From Gammaproteobacteria bacterium (GTDB lineage: Bacteria; Pseudomonadota; Gammaproteobacteria; JACCYU01), in assembly GCA_013696315.1 (NCBI GenBank), contig JACCYU010000226.1, forward strand, positions 1 to 39,095: a DNA stretch of 39,095 bases, given 5' to 3'. A program made the translations under genes and the position numbers. The notes under the pieces were generated by a model. It did not search any database and was not told the origin of the DNA. It was given only the letters and a program-made list of their open reading frames with translations. This document shows, in pieces, positions 27,441 to 35,302 of this stretch; position 1 is the first letter of the stretch; the number at the start of each line of letters is the position of its first letter.

Positions 27441-28535
27441 TCAGAACATGTCGATCTGATCGCCGCCGCGCGCCGGGGCCTTAAATAGGGTCGTATCCAG
27501 CGAGCGGCGATGGCGATCGAAGCCCAGCCTCCGGCAGGCCAGCGCAAAGCGTCTTGCGATGAGGTCGGCGAACGGACCGGTGCCGCACATACGGGTACCG
27601 AACGCGGAATCGTAATCCTTGCCACCGCGCAGGTTGCGGATGACGCTCATCACGTGGTCCGCCTTCAGCGGCGCATGATGATGTAACCACTCACGAAACA
27701 GATCCTTCACCTCGAGCGGCAGCCGCAGCATCACGTAGCCCGCCGATTCTGCGCCGGCCTCGCGACTGCGCTTGAGAATCGTCTCGAGCTCAGGATCGGT
27801 AAGCACCGGAATTACCGGCGCGGTCATCACCCCGACCGGCACACCGGCCTCGCTCAAACGCCGCATCGCCTCCAGCCGCCGACTAGGCGCGGTAGTGCGC
27901 GGTTCCAGCCGGCGGCTCAGGCCCGAATCGAGCGTGGTAATCGAAAACAGCACCTGCGCCAGATTGCGCTCCGCCATCCGCGCAAGGATATCCAGATCTC
28001 GCTCCACCAGCGCAGATTTGGTCTCGATCGTCACGGGATGGTGAAACGCTTCCAGCACCCGCAGAATGCCGCGCGAGATCGCGAGATCGCGCTCGACCGG
28101 CTGATAGGCGTCGGTGTTGATGCCGAGCGCGATCGGCGAGCAGCGATGTCCGGGCCGACGAAGTTCCTGCTCAAGCAAGGTCGCCGCGTCGGGCTTGTAA
28201 AACAGCCGCGTTTCGAAATCCAGGCCCGGCGAAAGCCCGAGATACGCGTGCGATGGGCGCGCGAAGCAATAAACGCAGCCGTGCTCGCAGCCGCGGTATG
28301 GATTGATCGACAGCGAAAAGCCCACGTCCGGCGAATCATTGCGGGACAACACCGTCCGGGACTTGTCCTGCGTAAGCGTAGTGCGCACTTTTGGGGTATT
28401 GAGGATATCGTCTTCCCCCCTACCCCAGCCGTCGTCAATCACCCGGTGCGTTTGCGATTCGAAGCGGCCGTCCGGATTGCTTACCGCGCCGCGGCCCTTG
28501 CGGGGGCGCGCCGGCAAGTCGTCGTAAGCATTCAT
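27441..28535 (-). CDS. PA0069-family radical SAM protein
   Basis: This is a 364-residue radical S-adenosylmethionine protein of the PA0069/SplB-like family. The cluster motif is CEHGCVYC (Cys83, Cys87, Cys90) in SINPYRGCEHGCVYCFARPS. RGAVSNPDGRFESQT near the start, ALGINTDAYQPVERDLAISR and GVMTAPVIPVLTD are further family marks. The protein should bind a 4Fe-4S cluster and cleave SAM to a radical. It resembles spore photoproduct lyase, but its substrate in non-sporing bacteria is unknown. The ATG overlaps the stop of the upstream hybrid histidine kinase as ATGA, so the two are translated together. Confidence 0.93.
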   Translation of the reverse strand: MNAYDDLPARPRKGRGAVSNPDGRFESQTHRVIDDGWGRGEDDILNTPKVRTTLTQDKSRTVLSRNDSPDVGFSLSINPYRGCEHGCVYCFARPSHAYLGLSPGLDFETRLFYKPDAATLLEQELRRPGHRCSPIALGINTDAYQPVERDLAISRGILRVLEAFHHPVTIETKSALVERDLDILARMAERNLAQVLFSITTLDSGLSRRLEPRTTAPSRRLEAMRRLSEAGVPVGVMTAPVIPVLTDPELETILKRSREAGAESAGYVMLRLPLEVKDLFREWLHHHAPLKADHVMSVIRNLRGGKDYDSAFGTRMCGTGPFADLIARRFALACRRLGFDRHRRSLDTTLFKAPARGGDQIDMF

Positions 28536-30793
28536 CGCCGCGGATGCGTGATTTCCGCCAGCGTCTTTTCCATTAGCGCCGGATCGACCGGCTTGACCCA
28601 GTGATGATCGAAACCGGCCGCGGCCGTGCGTCGCCGGTCCTCTTCCTGGCCGAAACCCGTCAAGGCGATCAGCACCACGGACTGCCCATCGGCCTGCGCG
28701 CGGAGCCGCTCTGCCGTGTCGAAACCGTCGAGCTTTGGCATCCGCAGGTCCAGCAACACTACCTCGGGCCGGAAGTCCGAGGCCTGCGCCAGCGCGTCTT
28801 CGCCGTCGAAGGCGCAGCGCGTCTCATAGCCCAGTACCGTCAAGATGGCGGTCAGGGCCGTGGCCGCGTCGCGGTTGTCGTCCACGACCAGAATGCGATG
28901 CCTGACAGCATCCGACGTTAAGGCGCCAGTAGTGGGGTCGGGCGCTTGGGGTTCAATGCCGGCGCAGAGCGGCAAGCGCACGGTGAACTCGCTGCCGGCG
29001 CCGGGCCCGGGGCTCCGCGCCTCCACAGTTCCGCCGTGCAGTTCCACCAGACGTTTGACCAATGTGAGACCGATACCCAGTCCGCTACGGGAATTCTGCG
29101 GCGCGCCGTCGGCTTGCGCGAACACGTCGAAAATCCTGCTCAGCCGGGCCGTGGGGATGCCGATGCCGGTGTCTTTAACCGTCAGCACCACCGAATTCTG
29201 TTGGCGGCTCGCATCCAGCCAGATTTGCCCGCCGTGGTCCGTATACTTGGCCGCGTTGTTGAGCAGATTCGAGAAGACTTGCGTCAGGCGGGTGGGATCG
29301 GCGTATAGAAACACCGGCTGCTCTGGCAGGGTCACGGTAATATTGTGCCCGGCGTCGCGCAACGATGGGTGCACGGTTTCCAGCGCACTCTGCATCACGG
29401 TCACCAGTTCCACCCAGCTTTTTTGCAGTTGTATGCGGTCGCGCGTGATACGTGAGACGTCCAACAGATCGTCGACCATGCGCACCATGTGATTCACCTG
29501 CCGCGACATGGTCGCCCGCGCCTCTTCCATCATCTCCGCGTTGTCCGGGGCGATCCGCATCAGCTCAAGACTGGTACTCAGCGGCGCGAGCGGATTTCTC
29601 AACTCGTGCGCGAGCGTCGCCAGAAACTCGTCCTTGCGCCGCGCACCTTCGCGCTGTTCGGTCACGTCGATGTTCGTGCCAAACCACAGAACTATTTGTC
29701 CCTGGTCGTCGTGGACCGGCAGCATACGGCTTAAGTGCCAGCGCATCTCGCCATCGTGACGACGCAGCGGAAAAGTGTCTTCCCACGGCTCGCCGGACGC
29801 GAAACAGCGCTGGATGTTGAACACCACTCTGGGCAGCTCGGCGGGATCATGCACGCGTTGCCAGCCCCAGCCCCGCACCTGTTCCAGGGTGGTGCCGGTG
29901 TAGTCGTACCAGCGCTGGTTGTACCAGAAAATATCGCCGTCGGGCCGCGCCATCCAGACCAGTTGCGGAATCGAATTCGCAAGGGCGCGAAACTGCGCCT
30001 CGCTTTGCCGCAACATGTCCGCTTGGCGCACCTGCGCGGTGATGTCCAGGGTGATGCCGTCGAAGCGCACGGGCGTGCCGTCACTGTCATAGCTGGGACG
30101 CCCGATAGCACGTATCCTGCGCTCCTGGCCGTCCAGCCCGAGTGTGCGATATTCGGTATCGTAATCGACGTGCTCGGCGATGGAACGCTCGATTGCGCGT
30201 TGGGTTTTCTCTCTATCTTCGGGGTGCAGCCGCTGGTAAAACACATCGATGGTCACGTCGCAATCGACGGGCAGGCCGAAATGCGCTTTTGCCTTGTCGT
30301 TCCAGACCAGCCCGGCAAATGGCAGATCGCAGTACCACAGGCCGATATCGCTGGAGTCCACCACCAGATCGAGGCGCTCTCGATAAAGGTGCAAATCCCG
30401 CTCGGCCCGTTGCTCGCCGCTGATGTCGCGAAAGACGATGACCGCGCCCGCCACCTCGCCACGTGAGAACCTGATCGGCGCGGCGCTGTCGTCAATCGCC
30501 TGCTCGGTACCGTCATTCGCGATCAGCAAGGTGTGAGCCGGCAGCTCCACGGGCGCGCCCGCACGCAAGGCCCGATCGGCCGGATTCTCAAGCGGCTTGC
30601 GCGCCTCACCCTTGACGAGCCTGAATACCGTCTCCAGAGGCTGGCCTGCGGCCTGCTTCTGACTCCAGCCAGTCAGACGTTCCGCCACCGGGTTCAGATA
30701 AGTGACACGGCTGTCGGTATCGGTCAGGATCACTCCGTCCGCTATACTGTTCAGCGTTGCGGACAGCAGGTTGTCTGAGCTGAAGTCGTTCAT
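28532..30793 (-). CDS. Hybrid sensor histidine kinase with three PAS domains and receiver
   Basis: This 753-residue cytoplasmic sensor has no membrane helix. Three PAS domains come first: about 8-125, 135-255 (with PAC-type RFDGITLDIT) and 265-382 (with WYNQRWYDYTG, VLWFGTNIDVTEQ). The HisKA domain carries the phosphoacceptor in LATLAHELRNPLAPL (His396). The ATPase domain has the N box NLLNNAAKYTD, DTGIGIP and GLGIGL. A C-terminal receiver starts at 632 (ILVVDDN) with phosphoacceptor Asp682 (VVLLDLRMPK). No output domain or phosphotransfer domain follows, so its phosphate must go to another protein. The signal is unknown; PAS domains often bind haem, flavin or small ligands. The stop overlaps the radical SAM gene, and the 5' side is divergent from a lipoprotein gene. 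Confidence 0.93.
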   Translation of the reverse strand: MNDFSSDNLLSATLNSIADGVILTDTDSRVTYLNPVAERLTGWSQKQAAGQPLETVFRLVKGEARKPLENPADRALRAGAPVELPAHTLLIANDGTEQAIDDSAAPIRFSRGEVAGAVIVFRDISGEQRAERDLHLYRERLDLVVDSSDIGLWYCDLPFAGLVWNDKAKAHFGLPVDCDVTIDVFYQRLHPEDREKTQRAIERSIAEHVDYDTEYRTLGLDGQERRIRAIGRPSYDSDGTPVRFDGITLDITAQVRQADMLRQSEAQFRALANSIPQLVWMARPDGDIFWYNQRWYDYTGTTLEQVRGWGWQRVHDPAELPRVVFNIQRCFASGEPWEDTFPLRRHDGEMRWHLSRMLPVHDDQGQIVLWFGTNIDVTEQREGARRKDEFLATLAHELRNPLAPLSTSLELMRIAPDNAEMMEEARATMSRQVNHMVRMVDDLLDVSRITRDRIQLQKSWVELVTVMQSALETVHPSLRDAGHNITVTLPEQPVFLYADPTRLTQVFSNLLNNAAKYTDHGGQIWLDASRQQNSVVLTVKDTGIGIPTARLSRIFDVFAQADGAPQNSRSGLGIGLTLVKRLVELHGGTVEARSPGPGAGSEFTVRLPLCAGIEPQAPDPTTGALTSDAVRHRILVVDDNRDAATALTAILTVLGYETRCAFDGEDALAQASDFRPEVVLLDLRMPKLDGFDTAERLRAQADGQSVVLIALTGFGQEEDRRRTAAAGFDHHWVKPVDPALMEKTLAEITHPRR

Positions 30794-31072
30794 GGCCTCA
30801 CACGCCGCCGGGCGACGCCTCCAATTGCCGGGTTGCGTCCGCCGGGCGCGGACCGCTTACCGATAACATCTTAAGCGCAGGCAGTCATCGGGGGAAGCTT
30901 TGCGCGCCCCCGCGCGGCCACCGGTGGAGCCTGCTCGTTCACGACACCGTTTTTCGCGCGCGGCAACTACTCTCAACATGCACTCTGACGGGTGTACACT
31001 GCAATTTACCGACCCTGCACGCGCGGTTACCACCGGCTAGTCGCGTACTCAACCGCAACAATCTGCCCGATC

Positions 31073-31603
31073 ATGTCCCGACGCACAATGTATCTTATCG
31101 TCGCGCTGTCTTTGCTCAGCGCCTGCGCAATCGCACCGGAGGCGGGCAACGCGCTGCCGGTGGTTGATGGAAAAGGTATCCGCGATCTCGGCGGTGGTCC
31201 TTTTCTGCTGGATTTCCTGGCGATCAAGGCCGACACCGAGGATAGAGTCGTGCTGGAATTCGAAACCGGTGCGCCCGCGCGGCGACTGTCGCGCGTGGTA
31301 CTGAAAATACCCGTCAAGAATCTCGATGAAGGCGGCGAGACCGGCGTTATCGATATTTATGCCTTTATCGGTGACGGCAAGGTGAACGCGGAGGATTTCG
31401 ACGCCGGCAAGCGAGTCGCGCAGGTTGAGGCGCCGGCAAGCAGCGCCGTGCGCGTGGATGTGACCGACGCGTTTCTGGCGGCGATGGACAGGAACGAAAA
31501 ATTCATCGGCTTGCGGCTTTCCACCGAGACGGATGATCGTTACTTTCTCGGCGCCATCGCCGACCTGCCGGACCCGACATTGTGCAAGCGCTACGGCGAC
31601 TGA
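31073..31603 (+). CDS. Hypothetical lipoprotein
   Basis: This 176-residue protein has a lipoprotein signal MSRRTMYLIVALSLLSAC with lipidated Cys18 (lipobox LSAC). The mature domain is rich in beta strands (VLEFETGAPARRLSRVVLKI, GVIDIYAFIGDGKVNAEDF, VRVDVTDAFLAA, FIGLRLSTETDDRYF). That pattern is reminiscent of DNRLRE-like or carbohydrate-binding beta-sandwich domains, a resemblance rather than an identification. The ATG at 31073 is chosen for the signal peptide; no ribosome site is obvious, and an ATG at 31088 would also work. Its stop lies 7 bases before the SMR transporter start, so the two may form an operon. Confidence 0.7.
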   Translation: MSRRTMYLIVALSLLSACAIAPEAGNALPVVDGKGIRDLGGGPFLLDFLAIKADTEDRVVLEFETGAPARRLSRVVLKIPVKNLDEGGETGVIDIYAFIGDGKVNAEDFDAGKRVAQVEAPASSAVRVDVTDAFLAAMDRNEKFIGLRLSTETDDRYFLGAIADLPDPTLCKRYGD

Positions 31604-31610
31604 TCCGCAC

Positions 31611-32084
31611 ATGATGCAAGCCTGGCTGCTGCTAGTCGCGGCGATCGTGCTCGAAGTCGCGGGCACCACGTCGATGAAGCTGTCGCAGGGCTTCGCTCGC
31701 ACCGGGCCCTCGATAATGATCTTCGTTTTCTACGCGCTGTCGTTTGTGGCGCTGACTCTGGCGCTCAAACGCCTGGACTTGAGCATCGCCTACGCGATCT
31801 GGGCCGGCGTCGGCACGGTGCTGATTACGTTCATCGGGTTCACGTACTTCGCCGAGCAGGCGACCTTGTTCAAGGCCGCGTGCATTGCGCTGATCGTGCT
31901 CGGCGTGGTCGGGCTAAGCTATGCCGCCGATGGATGGCCGCGCGGTGCCGCGGCTTTCGCGGCTTTGAGCGTATTCACCATCAGCATCGCCACGGTCATG
32001 GGGCCGACCCCGCCCGGCACCGGCGTGATCGCGGACGCTTTCTCGCTCACCGCGTCAAAATCCACGTCGCCGACCAGCCGGTAA
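31611..32084 (+). CDS. Small multidrug resistance (SMR) transporter with an antisense tail
   Basis: The first 108 residues are a complete SMR-family protein with four membrane helices. It has the essential glutamate Glu15 in LLLVAAIVLEVAGTTSMKLS, the second helix FYALSFVALTLAL, and AYAIWAGVGTVLITFIGF. The family exports cationic drugs, guanidinium or polyamines with proton exchange. Normal members end near residue 105-110, here around GLSYAADG, but no stop occurs there. The frame runs 48 residues further, ending ASKSTSPTSR, on the strand opposite the 3' end of folD. The overlap is 166 bases. Either the natural stop was lost or the tail is tolerated. The ATG at 31611 is followed by a second ATG in frame. 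Confidence 0.8.
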   Translation: MMQAWLLLVAAIVLEVAGTTSMKLSQGFARTGPSIMIFVFYALSFVALTLALKRLDLSIAYAIWAGVGTVLITFIGFTYFAEQATLFKAACIALIVLGVVGLSYAADGWPRGAAAFAALSVFTISIATVMGPTPPGTGVIADAFSLTASKSTSPTSR

Positions 32085-32821
32085 CCTTTGGGCCGGCTGT
32101 CGTCGTCCACCCGATTGATGCCAACGTCAATCACCACCGCGCCCTCTTTAACCATTTCCGCCGTAACGAAATGCGGGCGGCCGATGGCGGCGATCACGAT
32201 GTCCGCCCGGCGCGTGATGGTCGCAAGATCCTTGGTGCCGCTGTGGCAGACGGTTACCGTCGCATTGGCGCCTTTGGCTTTCTGCACCAGCATGTTCATC
32301 ATCGGCTTGCCGACGATGTTGCTGCGGCCGATGATGGCCACGTGCCTGCCTTCGATCTCGAGGCCGCTGCGCACGATCAGTTCCGGAATGCCAGCCGGCG
32401 TACACGGCCGCAATGTATCGAGACCGATCACCAGACGCCCCACGTTGGCCGGGTGAAAGCCGTCCACGTCCTTGGCCGGATCAATGCGCTCGATAACCTT
32501 CTGCTCGTCGATGTGCCTAGGCAGCGGCATCTGCACGAGAATGCCGTGTATGGCGCGATCCGCGTTCAACTCGTCGATCAGCGCCAGCAGCGCGTCTTCC
32601 GGAATATCGGCCGGCGGCGTCTTCATCACCGACTTGATGCCGACCTCTTTGCAAACCTTGCGCTTGGTTCCCACGTAAGTTCTGGAGGCGGGATTGTCGC
32701 CCACCAGCACCGCGGCGAGACACGGCGTCAACCCCGCCTTTACGACTTCCGCCACCTGTTGTTTGACTTCGTCTCGGATCTCGGCCGCCACCGCGTTGCC
32801 GTCGATGCGTTGTGCTTTCAT
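31919..32821 (-). CDS. folD: Methylenetetrahydrofolate dehydrogenase/cyclohydrolase
   Basis: This 300-residue bifunctional enzyme interconverts methylene-, methenyl- and formyl-tetrahydrofolate in one-carbon metabolism with NADP. The catalytic YxxxK motif is YVGTK (Tyr49, Lys53). GILVQMPLPRHIDEQKV, PAKDVDGFHPANVGRL, the nucleotide motif GRSNIVGKPM, and PVPGGVGPMTVAML are standard. It is slightly longer than E. coli FolD (288), with a tail AAAPRGHPSAA that lies over the SMR gene. AAGGAT 6-7 bases before the ATG supports the start. It is convergent with, and overlapped by, the SMR transporter frame. Confidence 0.96.
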   Translation of the reverse strand: MKAQRIDGNAVAAEIRDEVKQQVAEVVKAGLTPCLAAVLVGDNPASRTYVGTKRKVCKEVGIKSVMKTPPADIPEDALLALIDELNADRAIHGILVQMPLPRHIDEQKVIERIDPAKDVDGFHPANVGRLVIGLDTLRPCTPAGIPELIVRSGLEIEGRHVAIIGRSNIVGKPMMNMLVQKAKGANATVTVCHSGTKDLATITRRADIVIAAIGRPHFVTAEMVKEGAVVIDVGINRVDDDSRPKGYRLVGDVDFDAVSEKASAITPVPGGVGPMTVAMLMVNTLKAAKAAAPRGHPSAA

Positions 32822-32864
32822 GTTCGTATCCTTATCTTAGAAATAGACGCCGACCAGAATAATT

Positions 32865-32880
32865 GCCGATAATGGACACT
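32865..32880 (+). repeat. 16-base match to the xseB-ispA junction
   Basis: GCCGATAATGGACACT here is identical to 8832-8847. The match extends through AGGCG after a one-base gap and loosely to AATAA upstream. This copy is intergenic, upstream of folD. Confidence 0.6.
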
Positions 32881-32914
32881 AGGCGAAAACGCGACTCTAC
32901 ACAAATCGAGCGTG

Positions 32915-32987
32915 GCGCGAAGCGACGTAGCAATCCAATCAGTAACTGATCTACAGTTGTTCCAGATTGGCTGCGCTCGCTATGACG
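32915..32987. repeat. Imperfect inverted repeat, REP-like
   Basis: GCGCGAAGCGACGTAGCAATCCAATC-like sequence at 32915-32940 faces CCAGATTGGCTGCGCTCGCTATGACG-like sequence at 32962-32987 as an imperfect inverted repeat, with an inner ATCAG/CTGAT stem (32938-32950). This wording is like the dispersed intergenic GCGAAGC...GCAATCC repeats of many proteobacteria. The rest of the 337-base gap 32822-33158 holds no gene that I can see; ATGACTCGG is repeated at 33065-33073 and 33075-33083. Confidence 0.4.
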
Positions 32988-33060
32988 ATTACGGCGACCT
33001 GTTCAGAGCCTCCCTAAAACCCGGGTCTGCCAGGCATTCCACGCCCCATGGGCATGAGCG

Positions 33061-33089
33061 TTGTATGACTCGGGATGACTCGGTATATT
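33061..33089 (+). promoter_or_regulatory. Candidate promoter of the envelope gene cluster
   Basis: TTGTAT (33061-33066) and TATATT (33084-33089) are 17 bases apart. The -10 matches five of six consensus bases. A start near 33096 would leave about 60 bases before the GTG at 33159. The spacer is made of the two ATGACTCGG repeats. Confidence 0.45.
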
Positions 33090-33158
33090 ATTGCGAGCGA
33101 CTCGCGCGGCATCCGCGCTGGCGCTGTCCCGTTCGCTTACGCTTTCAACGGAGGTTCT

Positions 33159-33674
33159 GTGCCCGACTACGATACCCCGAAGCAACCTCAGAACCGTGAT
33201 TCCCATACGGATACGCCGGTTTCGCAAGGCGCGCGCCAGACTGCGGACCGTGTCAGGCAGCAAGCGCGCGATGCGGCGCAGAAGGCGAAGACGCAGGCTG
33301 AGTCCATGCTAGGCGAGCAGCAGCAGGCCGCGGCGGATCAGTTGGAAGGCGTGGCGATGGCCTTACGAAAAACCGCGGAGCAACTAGATTCGCAGGATCA
33401 AGGCCCCGTGGCACGCTACGCGGAACGCGCCGCGGATAGCCTGGATAACCTCGGTGGTAAATTGCGCGACCGCGACATCGACAGTCTCGCCGCACAGGTA
33501 CAGGACTTCGCACGCCAGCAACCGGGCGTGTTTCTGGGCGGTGCGGTGGCGGCGGGCTTTCTGGTCGCGCGTTTTCTGAAAAGTTCGGCGCGTGATGAAT
33601 CATCATCCAGCGCGCCCGACGCATCGTACGGACAGTTCGATTCCGCGCCTGGCCACGCAGGCACACCTTCGTAG
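33159..33674 (+). CDS. Coiled-coil protein with C-terminal membrane anchor
   Basis: This 171-residue protein is mostly a charged, Ala/Gln-rich helix (ARQTADRVRQQARDAAQKAK, EQQQAAADQLEGVAMALRK, ERAADSLDNLGGKLRDRD). A short hydrophobic segment PGVFLGGAVAAGFLVARFL near residue 135 follows, then a Ser-rich tail. This resembles DUF883/ElaB-like or nutrient-stress membrane proteins, but I cannot name a family. I choose GTG at 33159, preceded by GGAGG with a short 4-base spacer; an ATG at 33075 would add 28 residues that look non-coding. It is the first of three same-strand genes for small membrane proteins, followed 9 bases later by the DUF1469 gene. Confidence 0.75.
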   Translation: MPDYDTPKQPQNRDSHTDTPVSQGARQTADRVRQQARDAAQKAKTQAESMLGEQQQAAADQLEGVAMALRKTAEQLDSQDQGPVARYAERAADSLDNLGGKLRDRDIDSLAAQVQDFARQQPGVFLGGAVAAGFLVARFLKSSARDESSSSAPDASYGQFDSAPGHAGTPS

Positions 33675-33683
33675 GAGATTCCG

Positions 33684-34097
33684 ATGCAATCAGACAAGTC
33701 AGATAAAGGAGACCGTTCGATAGGCGGGCTCATCAGAGATCTCACTTATGAGTTGACGTCGCTGGTAAGCAAGGAAGCCGAACTCGCGAAGGCCGAAGCC
33801 TCCGAAAAGGTATCGCAAGTCGGTGCCGGTATCGCCGCGCTCGCGGTCGCTGTGGTCTTGCTGGTCGTGGGTCTGGAGGAATTGACGGACGCCGCGGCCG
33901 TGGGGGTCGGCTACTTGCTGCCGCAGGCCATGGTACCGTGGCTGGCGCCACTGATCGTGGGCGGCGTCATCGCCATTCTCGGATTGATCCTCTTGATGAA
34001 GGGCCGCAGCAATCTCCAGCCGCTAAACCTGGCGCCCAACCGCACCACGGAATCGCTTCGCAAAGACAAAGCCGTTGCGCAGGAGCAGTTTAGATGA
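33684..34097 (+). CDS. DUF1469 / phage holin-like membrane protein
   Basis: This 137-residue inner-membrane protein has an N-terminal helix with the family pattern GGLIRDLTYELTSLVSKEAEL AKAE, then two hydrophobic segments, GIAALAVAVVLLVVGL and PWLAPLIVGGVIAILGLILL, joined by a short loop. This is the DUF1469 (phage holin superfamily 3.6) type, which is chromosomal and not part of a prophage here. AGGAG lies 6 bases before the ATG. It ends in an ATGA overlap with the DUF3618 gene. The two families are often neighbours in proteobacteria and are thought to be envelope or stress proteins; the function is unknown. Confidence 0.85.
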   Translation: MQSDKSDKGDRSIGGLIRDLTYELTSLVSKEAELAKAEASEKVSQVGAGIAALAVAVVLLVVGLEELTDAAAVGVGYLLPQAMVPWLAPLIVGGVIAILGLILLMKGRSNLQPLNLAPNRTTESLRKDKAVAQEQFR

Positions 34098-34960
34098 GCA
34101 ATAAATCACAACCGCGCGATACCCCCCGCGACCCAAAAAGGATCGAGGTCGAGCTCGACCGTACTCGCGGCGAATTGAGCCAAACGCTGGATGCGCTCCA
34201 GGAAAAACTGTCGCCCGGCCCGATGTTCGACGAGGCGCTGAATTATTTCCGCAACAGCGGCGGTGGCGAATTCGCCTCGAATTTCAAGCATTCGATAACG
34301 CAAAATCCCGTGCCCGTCACCCTGGTCGGCGTCGGCCTGGCATGGCTGGCGCTGGCTGGGAGGGGCGGCGGCTCGTCGTCCGACCCGTTCGATGCAAGTG
34401 GCTACGACGATCCGTATCATCCTCACGCGGAATATCCGCAAGACCGGCCCGTGGCCGAGGCCGAAGGTCTGGAAGGAGTATCCGGCGGCACCGCGTTCGG
34501 CGATGATGTCGCACCGGGTATGGAGCCGATCGGCACGGACCCTGATCAACCGGGCCGCATGCGGCGGATGGCCAGTGGCGGGCGCGAGCGCATGCGTGGC
34601 GTCACTCGCGGCGCGCGTCAGGGTATATCCGGTGCAGGTGCGATGGGGCGACGTCAGGCAGCGCGCGCGAAGAGCGGATTCGAGCACATGCTGCACGAGC
34701 AGCCGCTAGTGCTGGGTGCTATTGGCGTGGCACTGGGGGCGGCGCTGGCCGCCGGTTTGCCGGGAACCCGGCGCGAAGACGAATTGATGGGCGGGACGCG
34801 CGATCAATTCATGGACAAGGCTCAGGAAAAGGGTAAGGAACAGCTGGGCAAGGCCAAACAGGCCGCGAAATCGGCCGGCGATGCCGCGAAGAAGGAAGCA
34901 AGGAAGGAACTGGACGACACGCACCGGACGGCCGCTCCGAACGAGGGTTCGGCCACATAG
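34094..34960 (+). CDS. DUF3618 domain protein
   Basis: This 288-residue protein starts with the DUF3618 motif KRIEVELDRTRGELSQTLDA LQEKLSP. A hydrophobic segment VPVTLVGVGLAWLALAG follows at about 73-89. A long Gly/Asp/Pro-rich middle and an Arg-rich stretch (RMRRMASGGRERMRGVTRGA) come next, then a second hydrophobic segment PLVLGAIGVALGAALAAGL at about 206-224, and a Lys/Ala-rich coiled tail (KAQEKGKEQLGKAKQAAKSA). It is therefore probably a two-pass inner-membrane protein. The ATG overlaps the DUF1469 stop, with AGGAG upstream. The function is unknown; it forms one unit with the two preceding genes. Confidence 0.87.
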   Translation: MSNKSQPRDTPRDPKRIEVELDRTRGELSQTLDALQEKLSPGPMFDEALNYFRNSGGGEFASNFKHSITQNPVPVTLVGVGLAWLALAGRGGGSSSDPFDASGYDDPYHPHAEYPQDRPVAEAEGLEGVSGGTAFGDDVAPGMEPIGTDPDQPGRMRRMASGGRERMRGVTRGARQGISGAGAMGRRQAARAKSGFEHMLHEQPLVLGAIGVALGAALAAGLPGTRREDELMGGTRDQFMDKAQEKGKEQLGKAKQAAKSAGDAAKKEARKELDDTHRTAAPNEGSAT

Positions 34961-35302
34961 CAGTGCGCAGATATGGCGTTGCCGGAACCGATGAGCTCGA
35001 TACCTCTCAGTCAATTCTTTCGAATTGAGGGCGCAGGTACGAAGGCAGCAATCGCCAGACGTTGATAGCATCCCGCGGCGCCGTTTCACCGCAAGTCAAT
35101 GACAATCTGTCAGATTTCGCCGCGACACGCCCCATGTCGTCTGCCGCAACCCGTCCACAGGCGGCAAAAAGATGAAAAGCTGTGTAAACTTCCCGGCCTT
35201 GTCGGCCGCGGCGGAGTTTTTGCATCATCCGCGCTGGCAGAGTTAATCCTCTCGGCCGTATTCAACGTGATTTATTCCCCGCCTAACCCTTAAGGATCGG
35301 AC
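34961..35302. other. Intergenic region with two hairpins
   Basis: I see no gene in this 342-base gap. TCAATTC (35011-35017) and GAATTGA (35022-35028) form a hairpin with a 4-base loop about 50 bases after the DUF3618 stop, without a T tract. CGGCC (35194-35198) and GGCCG (35204-35208) form a second one, followed after 8 bases by a T run near 35216-35221, a weak terminator candidate for the upstream cluster. The AAGGA at 35292-35296 is the likely ribosome site of the transporter. Confidence 0.4.

Noticed and set aside
31880-32872. Open frame of 330 codons on the plus strand over folD
   Set aside because: Antisense to folD and His/Arg-rich. The only plus-strand overlap worth keeping is the SMR continuation in another frame.
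33684-34097. Holin-like protein as a sign of a prophage
   Set aside because: DUF1469 proteins are common chromosomal membrane proteins, and no lysis, capsid, integrase or tail gene is nearby.
35099-35293. 64-codon frame before the BCCT gene
   Set aside because: No ribosome site, no family, and it runs through the hairpin and T-rich segment of an intergenic region.
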